A stretch of DNA of 64,000 bases from Gymnothorax reevesii (lineage: Eukaryota > Chordata > Actinopteri > Anguilliformes > Muraenidae), in NCBI GenBank assembly GCA_029721435.1, contig CM056580.1:72441367-72505366 (forward strand), in the 5' to 3' direction. Within the stretch, counting starts at the first letter, position 1. Every line of letters starts with the position of its first letter. Of the stretch, positions 11,901 to 23,544 are shown piece by piece. Position numbers and translations under genes: made by a program. The notes beneath the pieces are model-generated. The model worked only from the letters and a program-made list of their open reading frames with translations. It did not search any database and was not told the origin of the DNA.

Positions 11901-12149
11901 ACAAGAGGCCAATGCCTTTTTCCTTTTTCCAAATAAAACAACGCTGACATTTATTGGATATATAGGATCTCAAATTCGCAAGCCTGAGATATCAACTTTA
12001 TGAACCTCCAGAAGTAATTTTTATTCATTCTTCACTAAAGGCTTGGAATAGATGAGAGTTAGTACTGTTACTGCCTAATTTTGATATCTCGGGCTTACTC
12101 AATGGAAACAGTGGTCTTAAAATAACGTTGACTAATTCAGGGCTGCAGA

Positions 12150-13070
12150 ATGTATCTACTGTAACATTTTGAGTGCTGCTGCACGGAGGACAGGAAGTGA
12201 AGGATTGGGCTCAAGTTCAGAGGTGCATTTAGTTGGTTTATTATGCCCAACTGGAATGCAGCGGACACAGATGTTACAGACGAAACAACAAGAACAGAGG
12301 CTCCAAACAAGATGCTTACAATAAGTAATACTAGAACTGGAAAGCACTGCAAAACCATGTATTACACACAAAAAAAGGAAAGGATATTCCTTTAAAAAGA
12401 AGTAAAAGTGCTGCATTTAATTAGAGTTTAGTATACGGAGAACAAGCCTATACAGACTACTGTGTCAAACAGGCATGAGGTTACCCAGACTTCACAAAGA
12501 GGCTGAGATAAGCTCAGCCTTAAATATGCTCTGCCACCACTCAGAGACAACAGGGAACAGGTGCAAATGATAACTGAATAATGACAGAAGTGTGCTCCAG
12601 GATTAAGTAGACTGATGAGCTGGAGAGCTGGAGGCATGGCCGCTTCAGGGTTTAGTCTGCTTGATGCAAGTTGTCTGTCAGCTGGATGTAGTTTTGTGCC
12701 TCGTAGTCGCATCGCAAATTCAGTTTTATTTTCTATCGCCCCACTTGCAGATCGTTAGAAAATGCGTCTGATTTGTGTATCAACAGAAACCTTCCTTCAT
12801 CTTCGCAGGACTCAAAGTCCCATGTCTCAGTTAATTAGAGTCACCGTGTTTCCAGCTGTCGAGTATATTTTGGTTCCGTTTTGCTGATTGATTTCAACCA
12901 TTCAATTATTTCTTCATTACCTGCCCAATCCCCTCGCGCATTCCTCACATCCTTCCTGCACCTGTTTCCAGCTGTAACTTGTCACTCCTGAGTACTGACT
13001 GGTCGTCCGTTTCTCTGTCAGATTGTCTCCACTTTCCTCCTGCTTGTTTGCTGCTTTCTCGTGTCCGACG
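12150..13070. other. LTR-like or unclassified repeat DNA
   Basis: The minus strand at about 12160-12240 has an AATAAACC word followed by about 80 bases ending ATGTTACA, which looks like an LTR 3' end, but I could not find the matching other end. The rest to 13070 is C/T-rich on the plus strand with no domain. Confidence 0.25.
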
Positions 13071-13071
13071 C

Positions 13072-13357
13072 CTCTGCGCCCTGACGTTCCTCACCTGTTT
13101 CTCGTGTCCGATCCTCTGCGCCCTGACGTTCCTCACCTGTTTCTCGTGTCCGATCCTCTGCGCCCTGACGTTCCTCTCCTGTTTCTCGTGTCCGATCCTC
13201 TGCGCCCTGACGTTCCTCACCTGTTTCTCGTGTCCGATCCTCTGTGCCCTGACGTTCCTCACCTGTTTCTCGTGTCCGATCCTCTGCGCCCTGACGTTCC
13301 TCACTTGTTTCTCGTGTCCGACGCCTCTGCGCCCTAACGTTCCTCACCTGTTCCTGC
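13072..13357. repeat. 42-bp minisatellite, about 7 units
   Basis: The unit contains CGCCCTGACGTTCCTCACCT followed by GTTTCTCGTGTCCGATCCTC. Units differ at a few positions (CTC for CAC, TGT for CGC, CTAACG for CTGACG). Because 42 is a multiple of three and the unit lacks stops in most frames, it produces open frames of 100-160 codons on both strands. These are artefacts of the repeat, not genes. Confidence 0.9.
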
Positions 13358-13364
13358 CTCAGCC

Positions 13365-13948
13365 CAGTGGTTCTCAAATTCGGTCCTGGCGCCCCCCTGT
13401 GGATGCTGGTTTTTGTTCCAGCCTGCAACTGCAATTCTACGATTTTAACAAGCTGTTACTTTGTCTTAATTAGCAGAATTCCATGTTTAGAGTAGTTATT
13501 TACCATCTTAAGTTACATTTGGATGGACACATCCATTCTGCCATGGAGAATAAAAACCCTTGAACATCTTGTGCTTAATTTTCAATATTTCTGGGATTTT
13601 CAGGTGAAAACTTTTTTAAACAGATCAAACTAGACTCTGAGAAAATCAATAAGCTCCGAATTAGGTTTCTGAATAAAGGCGTTTAGAGTTTTTCCCAAAT
13701 AACCTGCCTGAACCAAATAAAATCAACAGAAAACACAACAGGTGTGACTCCATTGTTTGCCAAGTAAATTGTCGGGTTTTTACCTCCATGTGTTAAGAGT
13801 TTCACCAATGAGGAACCTGTGGATATTTGCATAAATGCACCTAATTAAAACAAATCAACAGCTTGTTAAAATCCTAGAATTGCAGTTGCGGCTGGAACAA
13901 AAACCAGCATCCACAGGGGGGCGCCAGGACCGAATTTGAGAACCACTG
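13365..13948. mobile_element. hAT-Charlie-like MITE, 584 bp, 8-bp duplication
   Basis: Starts CAGTGGTTCTCAAATTCGGT and ends with the reverse complement of the same words, with terminal inverted repeats of about 80 bases. The flanking octamers CCTCAGCC (13357-13364) and CCTTAGCC (13949-13956) match at 7 of 8 positions, as expected for hAT target duplications. CAGTGGTTCTCAA matches the hAT-Charlie terminal consensus as I know it. It lies directly after the minisatellite. The interior has no transposase. Confidence 0.85.
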
Positions 13949-13956
13949 CCTTAGCC

Positions 13957-15230
13957 TAACGTGCTGTCTGAGTCGCCTCGGCTAATGTGCACCTCGCCCA
14001 TCTTCAAGACTTCAGTTGGCTCTCTTTCTGTTCTCCTCAGATTGACCATTTGCCTTCAACCTCGGTTGGGGTATCGCACTTTGTTTGCTCGCTCCACTGC
14101 ATTTTACTTGCCGGCGCATGACTATATAGTCCCTTGACTTTACCCTGCCGGCCCAACATTGCTGGTCATCAATACTGGACTGTCAGAAGTGCCAATAACG
14201 CTCTGAATTCTCCTGTCCCTGGTTCGTTCGATTCTGAAAAACCAGACAGGAAACATCTGTTTCAAATAATGAAATCCATCACCTTTTTCGTTCATTGCTT
14301 TCATGATGTTGTGATCACATTACAATTTAAATAATCGTCCTTGATATATGCATTTCCAAAGGCATTGCCAATACTTTTAGATCACTCTAGATGTTTGAGT
14401 TGTACTTATTGTACATGTTTAAAAAACAAATCCATGTCATGATAGATTTCTGTCAAATATATATAAAAAAAGAAATTATGCTAATTTTCAGCAACCCATA
14501 ATACATAAAAGCACTCAGGTGTTCAGGAAGCAAAATGTTATTTCAAATGCAATCTAAGTAGAAAATTTAAAGCACTCAGCTTTGAAGGTTTACCAAGATT
14601 TAGCATCAAAACTATAATTATTAAATGAACCAACACATTCATGCTTCTCTGGCTTACTTATTTTTTTATAAACGTATTTAAGGTTTTGCTGAACTGAGAT
14701 GTTTAACATTGGTCTCAGGATTTGGTATCGAGATGGCTGACTACAAAGGACAGATTTAAATGTGATTTAAATATTGTCCCTTACTGAAAATGTGTGCATG
14801 TTCCTTTGGCAGTCTTATTAATTGTCAGTATTGTAAAACTCATGAATGAACAACTTGGTAACTTGTACATCTAGGGTGAAAACACTAATGTTTTAAAAAC
14901 TAAAATACAGTGGCCCACAAGTGCAATGCATTCTCTTTTTATTCCTCATTTTTACCTTTTTAATCCACCATGAACTCAGCCAAACTGTTTAGTCCACTGC
15001 AGTGACTTGATCGCATTGACACAGGAGGAGCCTGCCATGGCATGTGATCTCTCCACCCACAAGATGACTGGCCCTCACTTCCATGGGCGCCAGTTTGTTT
15101 TGAAAAGTTGGGGGGGCGATAACTATCAGAATGAGTGCGTTTTGAGAAGTTGAGGGGACAATGACATTAATTAATGTTTTCACTTTTGGTGAAATGCTAC
15201 CATCACATGCATGAGCGTATTTTATGTCAA
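13957..15230. other. Intergenic, nothing firm
   Basis: 13957-14330 continues the C/T-rich texture seen before the hAT insertion, so it probably belongs to the same host repeat. 14340-15090 is AT-rich with no recognised feature. At 15095-15175 the phrase TTTTGAAAAGTTGGGGGGGC recurs as TTTTGAGAAGTTGAGGGGAC, a short degenerate tandem repeat. Confidence 0.4.
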
Positions 15231-15503
15231 TAGTCGAGTTTCCATTTCATATCAAGCGATTTTTGGCGAATATTAGACAATTCACTTCAAAGGAAATGCT
15301 AATGACCTGCGCTTCCATCAACCGGCTTGGAGCAAATAAACTCCAATGTATTAAGCCAGGTTTTCCACAAGATAGCAATAAATCACTTGTAACCTGTGTA
15401 CCATATATAGGCCCTACAGCAGCCTACAACAGTAGAAGAGGAGGTTGCAATTTGATCCAAAAAAAAAAATGCACATTAAAATAGTGCAATGGAAACCTGA
15501 CTA
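15231..15503. mobile_element. MITE with TTTCCAT ends
   Basis: The left end TAGTCGAGTTTCCATTTC is mirrored by the right end ATGGAAACCTGACTA (15489-15503). TA at each end may be the duplicated target. About 270 bases with no coding. Similar MITEs with GGTTTCCAT ends are common in teleosts, from memory. Confidence 0.6.
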
Positions 15504-17824
15504 CTGTCATGTACTGAATTAGAAGATAAACCTAGATTTTTTCAACCGCAAGGAATTCGATAGCAGGATTGATACCTGGAAAATGACATTTCATTCCATT
15601 GTTTAAATAAACTGTCGATAAAGCTAACGGCAGCAATGGTGAATGATTACCAGCAAAACTGATGAAATAATTTGCAGAAATTGGCGTTTATCAAGGAACG
15701 TAGCAGAAACGGTAAATCGCAAGGCACCAACCGAACACCGAAATGCCGGAGTAATGAGTAGTAATGGGAACACACATCGGAGTTAAAGACCCGCGGGGTA
15801 GGAAAAGCTTAACGCGGGGCGGCATATCCCTGGGTTACGCAGTTTGTAGTAGGAAAGGAGTAACAGTTACTATCAGGGTTGGAATTACACATTGGCTTTC
15901 GGGGGAGCCCCATTTTCCGGTGGGCTCCACTATTAAACCAGGTCACATGCACATGCATAAATACAAGTGTGTAGCAGCCCGGTCATACTGCGAAAAATAT
16001 TACATGAATACCATTGTTAACACAATGATAATATTTTATAGAGGCACAAGTGAACGTCAAATTTCTGGAAAAAAAAACAAGAACGAAATTGGTCATCAGC
16101 TGGAAAGGAATTACAAATTCAACCAATATCAAATTAAATCAGTACTTTTTCGGCTCACCTCGATGTTTCAGAACCCAGAGAAGCATTCGGGTGTGTTGAC
16201 TACATCCAGTCAAGATAATTTATAGTTTACTTTCTAGTGCTGCTGTATGCGGTAATAGCATTGAATAGCAACAGCCATGTTACAGATGACATATCAGGTT
16301 GCTAGGGCATGCGCAACTTTCTCCTCTACCGCGATACTTGGGTCACTTAAAACATCAAACTTGCATTTTTGTGCAGCTACCTCACTAGAGCATTATTTCA
16401 CATAAAGGCAGGATATGATAGTGACTTGAAAAAGCACACGATTAGATAGATGAAAGCTGCAATATTGGACAATATTTATTTATATTTGAAACAATGCCAC
16501 CATGTCCCCCAAATGGCCCAGCTGAACACCGTTGGCATAAACCCCATAAAATGATCAATTTACTGAACAGCCTTATTTCTGCCATATATCCTATATATAA
16601 GAACGACTCTGGACTAAAACAAAAGGCACTTATAGGCCTACTTACCTATTCCTCGACTTGTCTTGAAATTAATGCTCTAGCCATGAAAGTTATCATTATT
16701 TAGGTCAACCGCTATCTTAGCTTGATCTGTCACCAGCTGGCTGCATCGTTGCTTGAGGGAGAGTTGTCCGCGGTGTGGCAACTGCTTGGATGAAAACCGA
16801 ATGAACTTAGTTTTCGCAGCTTTGCCACCGTCTCCTCCTGTTCTTTATTTTCTTTTCTTTATTGAATACTACTTTGTTTGAATGGAAGATTAAAAATTAG
16901 CTTATAAGTCTGATTTTTACATTTCGCGCTCGAACTATCGGCTGCTACCCTGGTCAAACGATCAAATCAAATACAGACTTGACATTGGACAACACATTAC
17001 CCAGCAATCACCTTGATGTATTTGCAAATCATTTTGAGAGAAAAATAAAAAATAAAATCAAAGAAATTTGTTAATTTAATTAATATTTTTGAAAACGTGT
17101 GTAAATTAAGCATTTAGCTTTGTCATAAAATGCAATAAACTATTGTTAGTAGGAAACCCATGATAGAGATTGGTTTGGCTTTATAAGGGTTTATATATCA
17201 CTGTTTACCTTTAAGTAGCAATTTTAGTCTGGACAATTAGCAGGTTGCTTACGTGCTTAGAAATAATAAATACATTGCCTAAATGAGATTTGCATTTATG
17301 TTAATTATAGAGCATAACTGGTAACGAGATACCATCGCTTTTATGTAGACGGAACCCAAATAGGATAACTGGCTGATTGGCGAGTTCCCGAATCCGCAGA
17401 CTATTACGGGAACTAGACCAAGATTTTGGGGGAAATATTCCCGATCAAATAGCGCGCTATTCGTGTCTTCAAACAGCAAGAATAGCTGTCTAATTTGACA
17501 TCGGCTAATTTCGCAACCGCAAAATACCACGCTAGTTTAAAACTTCGGTCTGATGAGAACATGCTTATTGGCGACTCAGCTCTTGTCATCATCCTGGCAG
17601 TTACTTTGTTGTTGAAAGTCTGAGTCTGTTCGGGCATATGCAACTGTGTTTCTCTGGCTGAAGTTACGATGTTGTGATATGCACGCAGCTAGTCCCGTTT
17701 CTAAGCAGGCACATTTGGCGGCCGTTTGCGTCTCTCCTATAAAATGATATGTATGACGATTTTTTTTTTCCATTGAATAAAAAAAACTGGGGGGGGGACA
17801 AAATGCCTTCTGAAAATAACTGAC
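15504..17824. other. Intergenic, nothing recognised
   Basis: Only short frames. The longest (15764-16225, 153 codons, plus strand) has no domain I recognise and unremarkable composition. I see no terminal repeats that hold up. Confidence 0.4.
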
Positions 17825-18055
17825 GCCTATGCCAGAGCATGTGAGCGGAGCGGAGCGTGAGCGAGCGCGGAGCGGAGTGGACGAATTTTGAAAGGAGCGC
17901 ACAGCGGGACTTTTTTTCTAGGATGATTCGGGTGGAGCGGGGCGTTATCCTGCTCCAGTTTCGCTCCGTTACCGCTCACATCACGGTCCCGATGCATGCC
18001 CAAACATACCCCAAAATGCATCAGTGTTCACTTCAGTTAGGCAACAGACAGCAAG

Positions 18056-18266
18056 ATGGAGTTCGCAAAATATTTCAAAAGAGGCCGATAGGTCATACAG
18101 GTGCACTATTCCTGTCAAAATAACAGATGGTGATGAGGAGAAAGAAAGAGAATGTAACGAAATTGTGTCTGTGAGCAAAGATTCCCTGTGGAATCTAAAA
18201 AGACACCCCTTCCGCAAACACTACGTGAGCACTCTAGCAAGAAAGAAAAGGGTGAGCATTTTGAAT
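18056..18266 (+). pseudogene. BED zinc-finger-like first exon of a hAT transposase
   Basis: An ATG in fair context at 18056 opens a short frame (MEFAKYFKRGR then stop). One frame over, the text continues as a stretch with Cys, a glutamate-rich part, a second Cys, then SLWNLKRH and RKH. This C...C...H...H layout with a tryptophan-leucine block before the histidines resembles BED fingers, the DNA-binding N-terminal domain of hAT transposases. A GGGTGAGC splice-donor-like word stands at about 18249. One frameshift breaks the frame. No downstream exon with catalytic residues was found. Confidence 0.55.
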
Positions 18267-18840
18267 TAGGCTGTGGTTATTTAAACTGACAGTACAGTCG
18301 CTGTTAAAACCGAAGAGACGGCGTTAGTTCACGTCCAGTTCCCTCGGACATTTCGCCCTTTTCGCCCATTTCTCTAACCACGATCTAACCAATGAGCCGT
18401 AATTTACCCCCAGGAATAACTAGATGTGGCTCCGCGGGACTGAATGTAGTACCGCTTGTTCATTATAGAATAGAGGGCATTTTGACTGTTAGAACTACGT
18501 TTGCGTTTGCCGTTATGTATTTTAACATATTTTTATTTTCTCTTGCTGTGAAAGTGGAAGTGAGAGCTTATGCGACCTCTGGAAAGCGTGTGGTTGATCA
18601 TTTCCTTGGTTTAAAAAGCCTAGCATTAACAAGAAAAAAAAATATTATGATACATTCGACAGTGTAATATAAGCAATTGTATTCTTGAGGGGAATTTAAC
18701 TATTTATTTATTTTTTCGGTATTTTAAACACGTCTTTTTATTGCAGAAACTGTCTGCAATTCTGAGGGTTTGTGGGTAGATCTTCAGCGAAGTGTGCTGC
18801 AATTGATTTATTGGTTTTGAAAAACCATTCGCAATATCAA

Positions 18841-19424
18841 CAGTGGCGGCTCATCGGTCATTACAAAGGGAAGCCAAAACCTCGCCCTTCAGAGCTTAAT
18901 GACTTCAACATTTCGCAGTTCACTGTTCTTTATCAGCAGTTGCTCTTACGAATTGGTAGAAGGACAATCAAATTTATTTTCGATAGCAAATGACGTCGCA
19001 ATTTATCAATACGTCTTTATAAATTAGTTTGCAAGGCTTCTTTCACAAGAAGCCACGACAGTCCATTTTCTACAATCTTATATTGAAGAAAAGAATGCGA
19101 TGTTTCACAGTTTATTGCTTAATGAGCCTCACTAATCAATTTGCGAATCTATGCCGTTTCATGAGCTTCTTGAGCGCGGAATTTATAGCGTAGGCCTATG
19201 GTAATTTATGTTGTAATTTATGTGTGAAAGAAAACCCCTCATAATTGCGTGGTGCAATGTATAACAATGCTATCGAAAATAAATTTGACTCAATTGACTG
19301 TTCTTCTAACGATTCGTATGAGCAACTGCTGATCAAAAAAAGTAAACTGCGAAAGGTTTAAGTCACTAAGCTTTGAAGGGCAAGGTTTTGGCTTCCCTTT
19401 GTTACGGCCGATGACCCGCCACTG
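18841..19424. mobile_element. Nested hAT MITE, 584 bp, perfect 8-bp duplication
   Basis: Starts CAGTGGCGGCTCATCGGTCA and ends CGGCCGATGACCCGCCACTG-like. The inverted arms are about 150 bases each (18841-18990 and about 19270-19424). AATATCAA stands outside both ends (18833-18840 and 19425-19432). Small reading frames in the two arms encode similar peptides on opposite strands only because the arms are inverted copies. It inserted into the hAT element at 17833-21207, so it is the younger of the two. Confidence 0.9.
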
Positions 19425-19432
19425 AATATCAA

Positions 19433-21040
19433 TAAACAAACTGGCAATAGGTCTATACTGTAACAACTTAATAGCCTGTGAGCTTATGATCAAGTAATTT
19501 TCCGAAATTATGCATTTCGGACCTGCTGAGGTGCGAGGTTGTCTCTCGCCAAGGAGTCAATCTTTGTTCCAAACAATGGGGAAATGCGTCATATCGTGAT
19601 AGGTTCCATAGTTGTGAATGTGATGTCAGTTTATGGTTGGGCATTTTATAGAGAACTCCTGCCACTCGCTGAGCTGATCATTAATTCTTTAATAGGCTCC
19701 AGTGAGCTTAAAGGGATTATTAGGATGACAATGAGTAATAAATAGAGATGTATTGAATCAGTGCCAGGTGTATCCGCTTTTAATTCTGTGAATCCAGTTT
19801 ACGAAAGAGTCTTTCAGTTTTAAGTGACATTTAAGTTATTGTCCTTTAGAGATAAGATATTGAGCAGATCTTTTTATTGATTATGTTTTCCTTATTGATC
19901 GATATATAGTAAGCTTACTAAAAATAACCAGTGTAAGGTTCCGCAAATAGTTTGTTTATTTATTTATTTATTTTTTTTAATGGTGCATTCAAGAGTCGTT
20001 TAGGTCGAACTAAATTCATAATGTACTTGTCTTTTCTAGTTACAAGCTTTGCGAACATTATATTTGAACATCTGAATCGTTATGTCAAATCATTAAAACA
20101 AATACAGACGATGCAAAACGTTTTGTTATGACAAATTGGTTAAAAATTGCCTATAAGCATTTTAAATCGAAACCGTGTATAAATCGAAAAAGATTCAAGT
20201 TCTGTCCGTAAATGAAATTCACTGAGACGGGGGGCGAGTAATCATCGATATAGGAATGGATATAAGCTACTAAATTACAGGTTTGTAACAGGAAAAATAA
20301 TATAGCCTATTTCAGCACTTGAGTGTAATTTAATAGCACATAAAAGCACACATTACCTCCAAACATAAAATACTGCAGAACTGATAGGCCTACCTGACAA
20401 ACAAAATCCTCACCAAAAATAGCATGATATTTAATAATCCAATTGCGTATTATACCGCACTAAAGTTTTAGATAGGAGAACAGGTTGAGCAAACTGTATC
20501 GTCAAATATAAAAAGGTTTGCAGAAATGATTACCAGCAACATCACCCCCGCCAAAGCAAATCAATATTTTATGTAGGCTACGTTACTTTTGCATTCATAT
20601 ATGGAAATAAATCGCCAACAAGCTGTGCCATTATCTGCATGTACGGACTACTGTCAAAACCACCGCCCCAACCGCCCTCTTGGCTCAGTTATGATTAAAC
20701 AAACACCCGGCTAACGGGATGTCGCCCAGCTACCCCGTGCTCGGTAGACGGCGGGAGGTCTTCTTTCATCTTCATGCGCGACAATATACGGCAGTCCTAC
20801 TGCACAGCTCACGGCGCGATTTCCCGGTCCTAAGTGTTAACATTTCTGTTTTTTTTTCCGATAAACATTCACTTTTAAACTTTATGATGTTCAGGCGCAG
20901 AGCTTTGTTAATAGGCTGTAAAAGTAAAATGTCCGAAAAAATCAAATCTAGCCATAGGACAAATACTTTGCATTTTGCCAGTCCACCTCTGATTAGATCT
21001 AGGCTTCAGCTAAACATGTAAATTTAATATGCATGCAAAC
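19433..21040. other. Interior of the hAT element, no recognisable gene
   Basis: About 1.6 kb inside the larger hAT element. No transposase motif is visible in any frame. The part at 20620-20830 is more GC-rich and may derive from captured flanking DNA or from a degraded exon. Confidence 0.4.
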
Positions 21041-21215
21041 ATTTTTGGAGCGGAGCGTGGAGCGGAGCGGGATGCAGTCTTGCCGGAGCGCTGAGCGGTC
21101 ATGGGTGGAGCGGCATGTTGCAACTTTGAGCGAGGAGCGAGGGGATCGACAACCTACGTGAGCGAGGAGCGGGAATTCTCGCCGCTCCACTCCGCTCACA
21201 TGCTCTGGCCTATGC

Positions 21216-22635
21216 TCACTTCTTTACACTTTGCTGGCACTATGCTAATAACTAGTGCACCACTGACTGCCATCGGAGGATAATGCAGTCAGCTTGAGTC
21301 CCACTCGTATTACTGCTAGAGAGTAATGTCAAACTAACTTTTGTCCAAGTTAAGCCCCTTTGTGCTTGCACTGCTTTTTTGTGTCCTCATTGGCATAACT
21401 GAAGCTCATGTGTTTGTTTGTGTCACCCTGTTTAGTCTTTGCCTTGCCCTGCCCTAGTTGCCTATCCTCTCAGCTCTCAGGGTTCCCAGTACTGCTCTGC
21501 TGGTTTTGACTGCAGCTTTGGGTCTTGACATTACCCTGTACTGTGCCTTGGATCCTGATTGCCGCTGCCCAAACTCTGGCCTTCCAAGACCACACTCAGT
21601 TTGCCCTGCAATACTCTGTCTCCCTGTCCTGTGACTGATTTATTCCACTCATTCTTGTCAATATTGCAGTTCAAATTAAAACCTTAGAAATACATGGTGT
21701 CATTTCTGTGCAGGTTTCTGGATGAAAATGATTCCTATTCTGTTAAAGGTTCAGCTATGCACAACATTAATATTTATGAAAATGGTGCGTAAGGTTTGCA
21801 TTAATAAGCCATGCACTGTTTGACAATTATTTATCACTGTGAAAACAGAATGTTGCAGAGTTAAGGTTGATTTTGTGCGCTCGATTTCCTCATAATATAT
21901 ATATATATATATTTTTTTTTTTTAATTTTGTCCGCCCACTGAAGTTAATTCTAGTAAAAAAGTTGCACTTATTTTGTGGGTGCACAGAGAACTTTGTAAC
22001 AGTTACATATATCATAATATCTAGAAGTAAGAACATGGCCTTTAAAGTGCCATGTTCCGCTGTATTTTAGTAAACCTATTCTTGGATGTCAAAAAAGGAG
22101 GCATGGACTTGAAAAGAAGAAATGCATGTGAAAACAACATTTCTATGCAATTCAATGCCTTTCATTTTTTCCCCCCCTGAAGAACAGGCTGTATTGAGTA
22201 GACATGCCCCTATGATTAAGAGCTTTATTGGCCTGTGAACAGAGCTGTAGAACTCACACAGCTCGACCAACTGCAGAGGAGCCAGGAGCGAAGGCTTACG
22301 CGTGTAGATTCCAGCTGTTATGAGACAATGGAATGTGTCAATTAAGTCTTTCATGCCTGTGTCCCGCCTTGGACCCAGTCTATGACTTACTTGAGGTATC
22401 CTCAGTAGTTCTCCGTTCAAAAACGGGGCTATGCCGAAATCACGGAATCATCTAACTGAATGTCATGCTGCGAATAATCCCAGGTGCACGTTGGGACACA
22501 CGCAGCCACTGAAAACGTCAGATATATCAGTGATTCAAGCAAACTAAGCATAATGATTACAACGTTTACTCTTGTTTCAAATCTGACTCCATAATACATT
22601 TAGAGCACCAAATTTAGTTATACCCTGGTTAAACA
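21216..22635. other. Intergenic with an LTR-like C/T-rich block
   Basis: 21350-21690 is a C/T-rich stretch ending in AAATTAAAACC, reminiscent of the 3' part of fish LTRs, but no bounded ends were found. The rest is AT-rich with an (AT)n run at about 21895-21910. Confidence 0.3.
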
Positions 22636-23179
22636 CACTGCCCGGCCAAAAAAAAAGTCTCTCACTCAAATATTTCGTTGGATCCCCTGTGGCTTTGATT
22701 ACAGTACATATTCGTCTCGTCATTGTTTTGACAACTAAATGCAATGCCAGAACATTTATCTTCTATCAGAAATGCCATAATTTTTGGCCTAGATCTTATC
22801 CTCTCCACATAATGGTTGAACCACTCGGTGGTCTTTCTTGAGCACATCCCAGTAACTTTTAATCTGTTTAAGGTCAGGACTTTGTGGTGGCAAATTTGTT
22901 TGTGAAAATGATTCCTCATACTTGTTTTTGTCATTCATGGTTTTCGTTGCTAAATACAAGCCAATAACTTGCCCGTTCTGAAATACTGTAACATCTTTTC
23001 CACCATCAAGGGATGTGTCTTCCGACATGATTTTTTAAGAAATGAGTAGCAACGCGCTTCAGCAGTCAGGGTAAAATGATTATTTCCAGCTGAAACATAT
23101 TAATAACCACAATAATGATCCAATTATAGAATTTGTTCATTAGTTTCCAAACGGTGACTTTTTTTTTGGCCGGGCAGTG
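22636..23179 (-). mobile_element. Tc1-like copy, CACTGCCCGGCCAA family, deleted
   Basis: Perfect-looking inverted ends: CACTGCCCGGCCAAAAAAAA at the left, and its reverse complement ending 23179 followed by TA. Only 544 bases remain. The minus-strand frame 22789-23028 keeps the Tc1 end-of-catalytic-domain words LPPQSPDLKQIKSYWDVLK; the QI where family members have IE shows that the catalytic Glu is lost. The middle of the gene is deleted. Confidence 0.85.
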
Positions 23180-23544
23180 TATCTGACTCCAAATTAGACT
23201 TAGAATGTATAATTTATGGAGCACCTGCGTGGACCTCGGGGAGATTACCCCCCGGACTCATGAATGCAAGCCTGTGTCACTAAAATATATGCCCCCGGGT
23301 TTGGCATTATTTCTGCAGCTTAGGTTCGTCGGTAATACCAGAGGATTGGAAGCCAGCCATCACTGCAACAGCATCTTTTGGCTTGAATTACAGCGAACCC
23401 AGATCAGTATGCCCATGGGTTTCCTTCAGGCTAAAACCCCAGAACCAGCAATACATAAACCCTTTCCGTAGGTCGGTCATGGTTGCCTATCCAACTTGAT
23501 TAAAACCGATTCTCATCCCAAAGCTGCTGATCAGTCAGTCCTTG
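23180..23544. other. Intergenic, nothing recognised
   Basis: Includes a short plus frame at 23205-23471 with no domain. No repeat structure seen. Confidence 0.4.

Larger units (their letters stand above)
17833..21207 (+). mobile_element. hAT transposon, 3375 bp, perfect 8-bp duplication
   Basis: The left end CAGAGCATGTGAGCGGAG is repeated as its reverse complement at the right end. GCCTATGC stands immediately outside both ends (17825-17832 and 21208-21215), a perfect 8-bp target duplication typical of hAT. Both subterminal regions are packed with GAGCG/GGAGCG motifs (17845-17960 and 21047-21195), probably transposase binding arrays. The left interior has a remnant BED-like exon (18056-18266). 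The catalytic RNase H-like domain is not present, so this copy is non-autonomous. A second hAT MITE is nested at 18841-19424. Confidence 0.88.

Noticed and set aside
11979..12097. Inverted pair AAGCCTGAGATATCAA / TTGATATCTCGGGCTT as a MITE
   Set aside because: The match is only 16 bases and does not extend outward; no duplication or second copy.
12945..13473. Overlapping 100-164 codon frames on both strands with repetitive arginine/glutamate or leucine/cysteine patterns
   Set aside because: They are produced by the 42-bp stop-free minisatellite in several frames at once; no start context, domain or flanking exon supports a gene.
15087..17829. A 2.7-kb element with GGCGCCAGTT/AACTGACGCC ends
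   Set aside because: The inverted match is only about 10-15 bases with several mismatches, and the right side coincides with the hAT target duplication; chance is likely.
18772..19493. Two similar small proteins on opposite strands (GKPKPRPSEL and GKPKPCPSKL types)
   Set aside because: They lie in the two inverted arms of the MITE, so similarity follows from the palindrome and not from coding constraint.
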